64,000 nt of DNA from Anaerolineales bacterium (GTDB lineage: Bacteria > Chloroflexota > Anaerolineae > Anaerolineales > UBA4823). Shown piece after piece: positions 63,703 to 64,000 of this stretch. Each line of letters begins with the position of its first letter. Position 1 is the first letter of the stretch. The stretch spans positions 1 through 64,000 of the forward strand of contig JAFGQI010000093.1 of assembly GCA_016935755.1 (NCBI GenBank), read 5' to 3'. Both the position numbers and the translations under genes were made by a program. Below the pieces are notes generated by a model. The model worked only from the letters and a program-made list of their open reading frames with translations. It did no database searches and was not told where the DNA came from.

Positions 63703-64000
63703 ATGTATGATCTTGATTCCCTGCTCCAGCGGCTGAAAAAAGTGCGCCACTTCCAGGACTTGCCAGAAGCAGATCTAAAAACGATCATCAATTCCGGGCA
63801 GATTCTGCGTTTTTCAGCCAACAGTGTGCTTTTCCATGAGGGCGAACCATGCGCTGGTCTTTTTGTGCTGTTCTCAGGCCGGCTGCGCATGTGTAAAATG
63901 GGTCCTCAGGGCCAGGAATTTATCCTGGCGTTGATCCAGCCAGTGATCATGGTCAACGAAGTGTCTGTCCTGGACGGCGGACCCAACCCATTGACCGCCA
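63703..64000 (+). CDS. Crp/Fnr-family regulator (N-terminal part, cut by window end)
   Basis: The frame is open to the window edge and encodes at least 99 residues beginning MYDLDSLLQRLKKV. It is a cyclic-nucleotide-binding-type beta-roll: DLPEADLKTIINSGQILRFS, VLFHEGEPCAGLFVLFSGRLRM, and a glycine-rich turn. The HTH half lies outside the window. The cAMP-binding RxS motif is not reached, and no N-terminal Cys cluster of the Fnr type is visible. Expected to be a transcription factor responding to a small ligand or redox state. Its mRNA should be leaderless. Confidence 0.85.
   Translation, partial: MYDLDSLLQRLKKVRHFQDLPEADLKTIINSGQILRFSANSVLFHEGEPCAGLFVLFSGRLRMCKMGPQGQEFILALIQPVIMVNEVSVLDGGPNPLTA

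Overview
The window looks like a chromosomal segment of a bacterium of the phylum Chloroflexota, most likely an anaerobic member of the Anaerolineae. This is inferred from gene content and style, not from a marker gene. The signs are a moderately high GC content, large secreted proteins carrying cohesin, dockerin and carboxypeptidase-regulatory-like modules, a SARP-type multidomain regulator, a class I (iron-sulfur) fumarase, a tungsten-type aldehyde:ferredoxin oxidoreductase, and several very short or absent mRNA leaders. I see no rRNA, tRNA, CRISPR array, insertion sequence or phage gene.

Layout. 1-1903: a secreted beta-helix protein whose second domain breaks off early, with the possible start of another gene at the left edge. 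2240-8409: glycogen synthase, a duplicated PP-loop ATPase gene (first copy a pseudogene, second intact) around a GNAT acetyltransferase, a degenerate M50-like membrane protein, and a HAD phosphatase. 8439-17895: mutS2, a CPBP protease, galactokinase, a membrane SpoIIE-type phosphatase, the GTPase YchF and a membrane-anchored PP2C phosphatase. 17912-27838: a GH31 glucosidase, a URO-D-like protein, an acidic repeat protein, an MFS transporter behind a structured leader, a steroid-reductase-like membrane protein, two-subunit fumarase and an M28 peptidase. 27874-35298: two large secreted cohesin proteins (one also with a dockerin) and a zinc metallopeptidase. 35404-46926: a 1644-residue SARP/ATPase regulator, a LysM protein, a histidine phosphatase, adenosine deaminase, a CDF metal exporter, a YihY-type membrane protein and an ABC exporter pair. 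47114-49180: a secreted protein with three copies of a module also found at the end of the 567-residue cohesin protein.

49394-62154 is the most coherent block: on the minus strand an Lrp/AsnC regulator is followed by three class III aminotransferase-fold enzymes, a CoA-acylating semialdehyde dehydrogenase, two closely related sodium/solute symporters, a saccharopine-dehydrogenase-like oxidoreductase and an aldehyde:ferredoxin oxidoreductase. Together they look like an uptake and fermentation route for an amino compound such as a polyamine or beta-amino acid: import, transamination to an aldehyde, then oxidation to an acyl-CoA (NADH) or to an acid (reduced ferredoxin). The substrate cannot be read from the sequence. 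The right edge holds an M20 peptidase divergent from a Crp/Fnr regulator cut by the window end.

Regulation visible in the sequence: several -10 boxes read GGTATAAT or GGTATACT, and at several genes the start codon lies only 6 to 10 bases after the -10 box, which predicts leaderless or nearly leaderless transcripts. Two divergent gene pairs share a self-complementary ATTATAAT that can serve as -10 in both directions.
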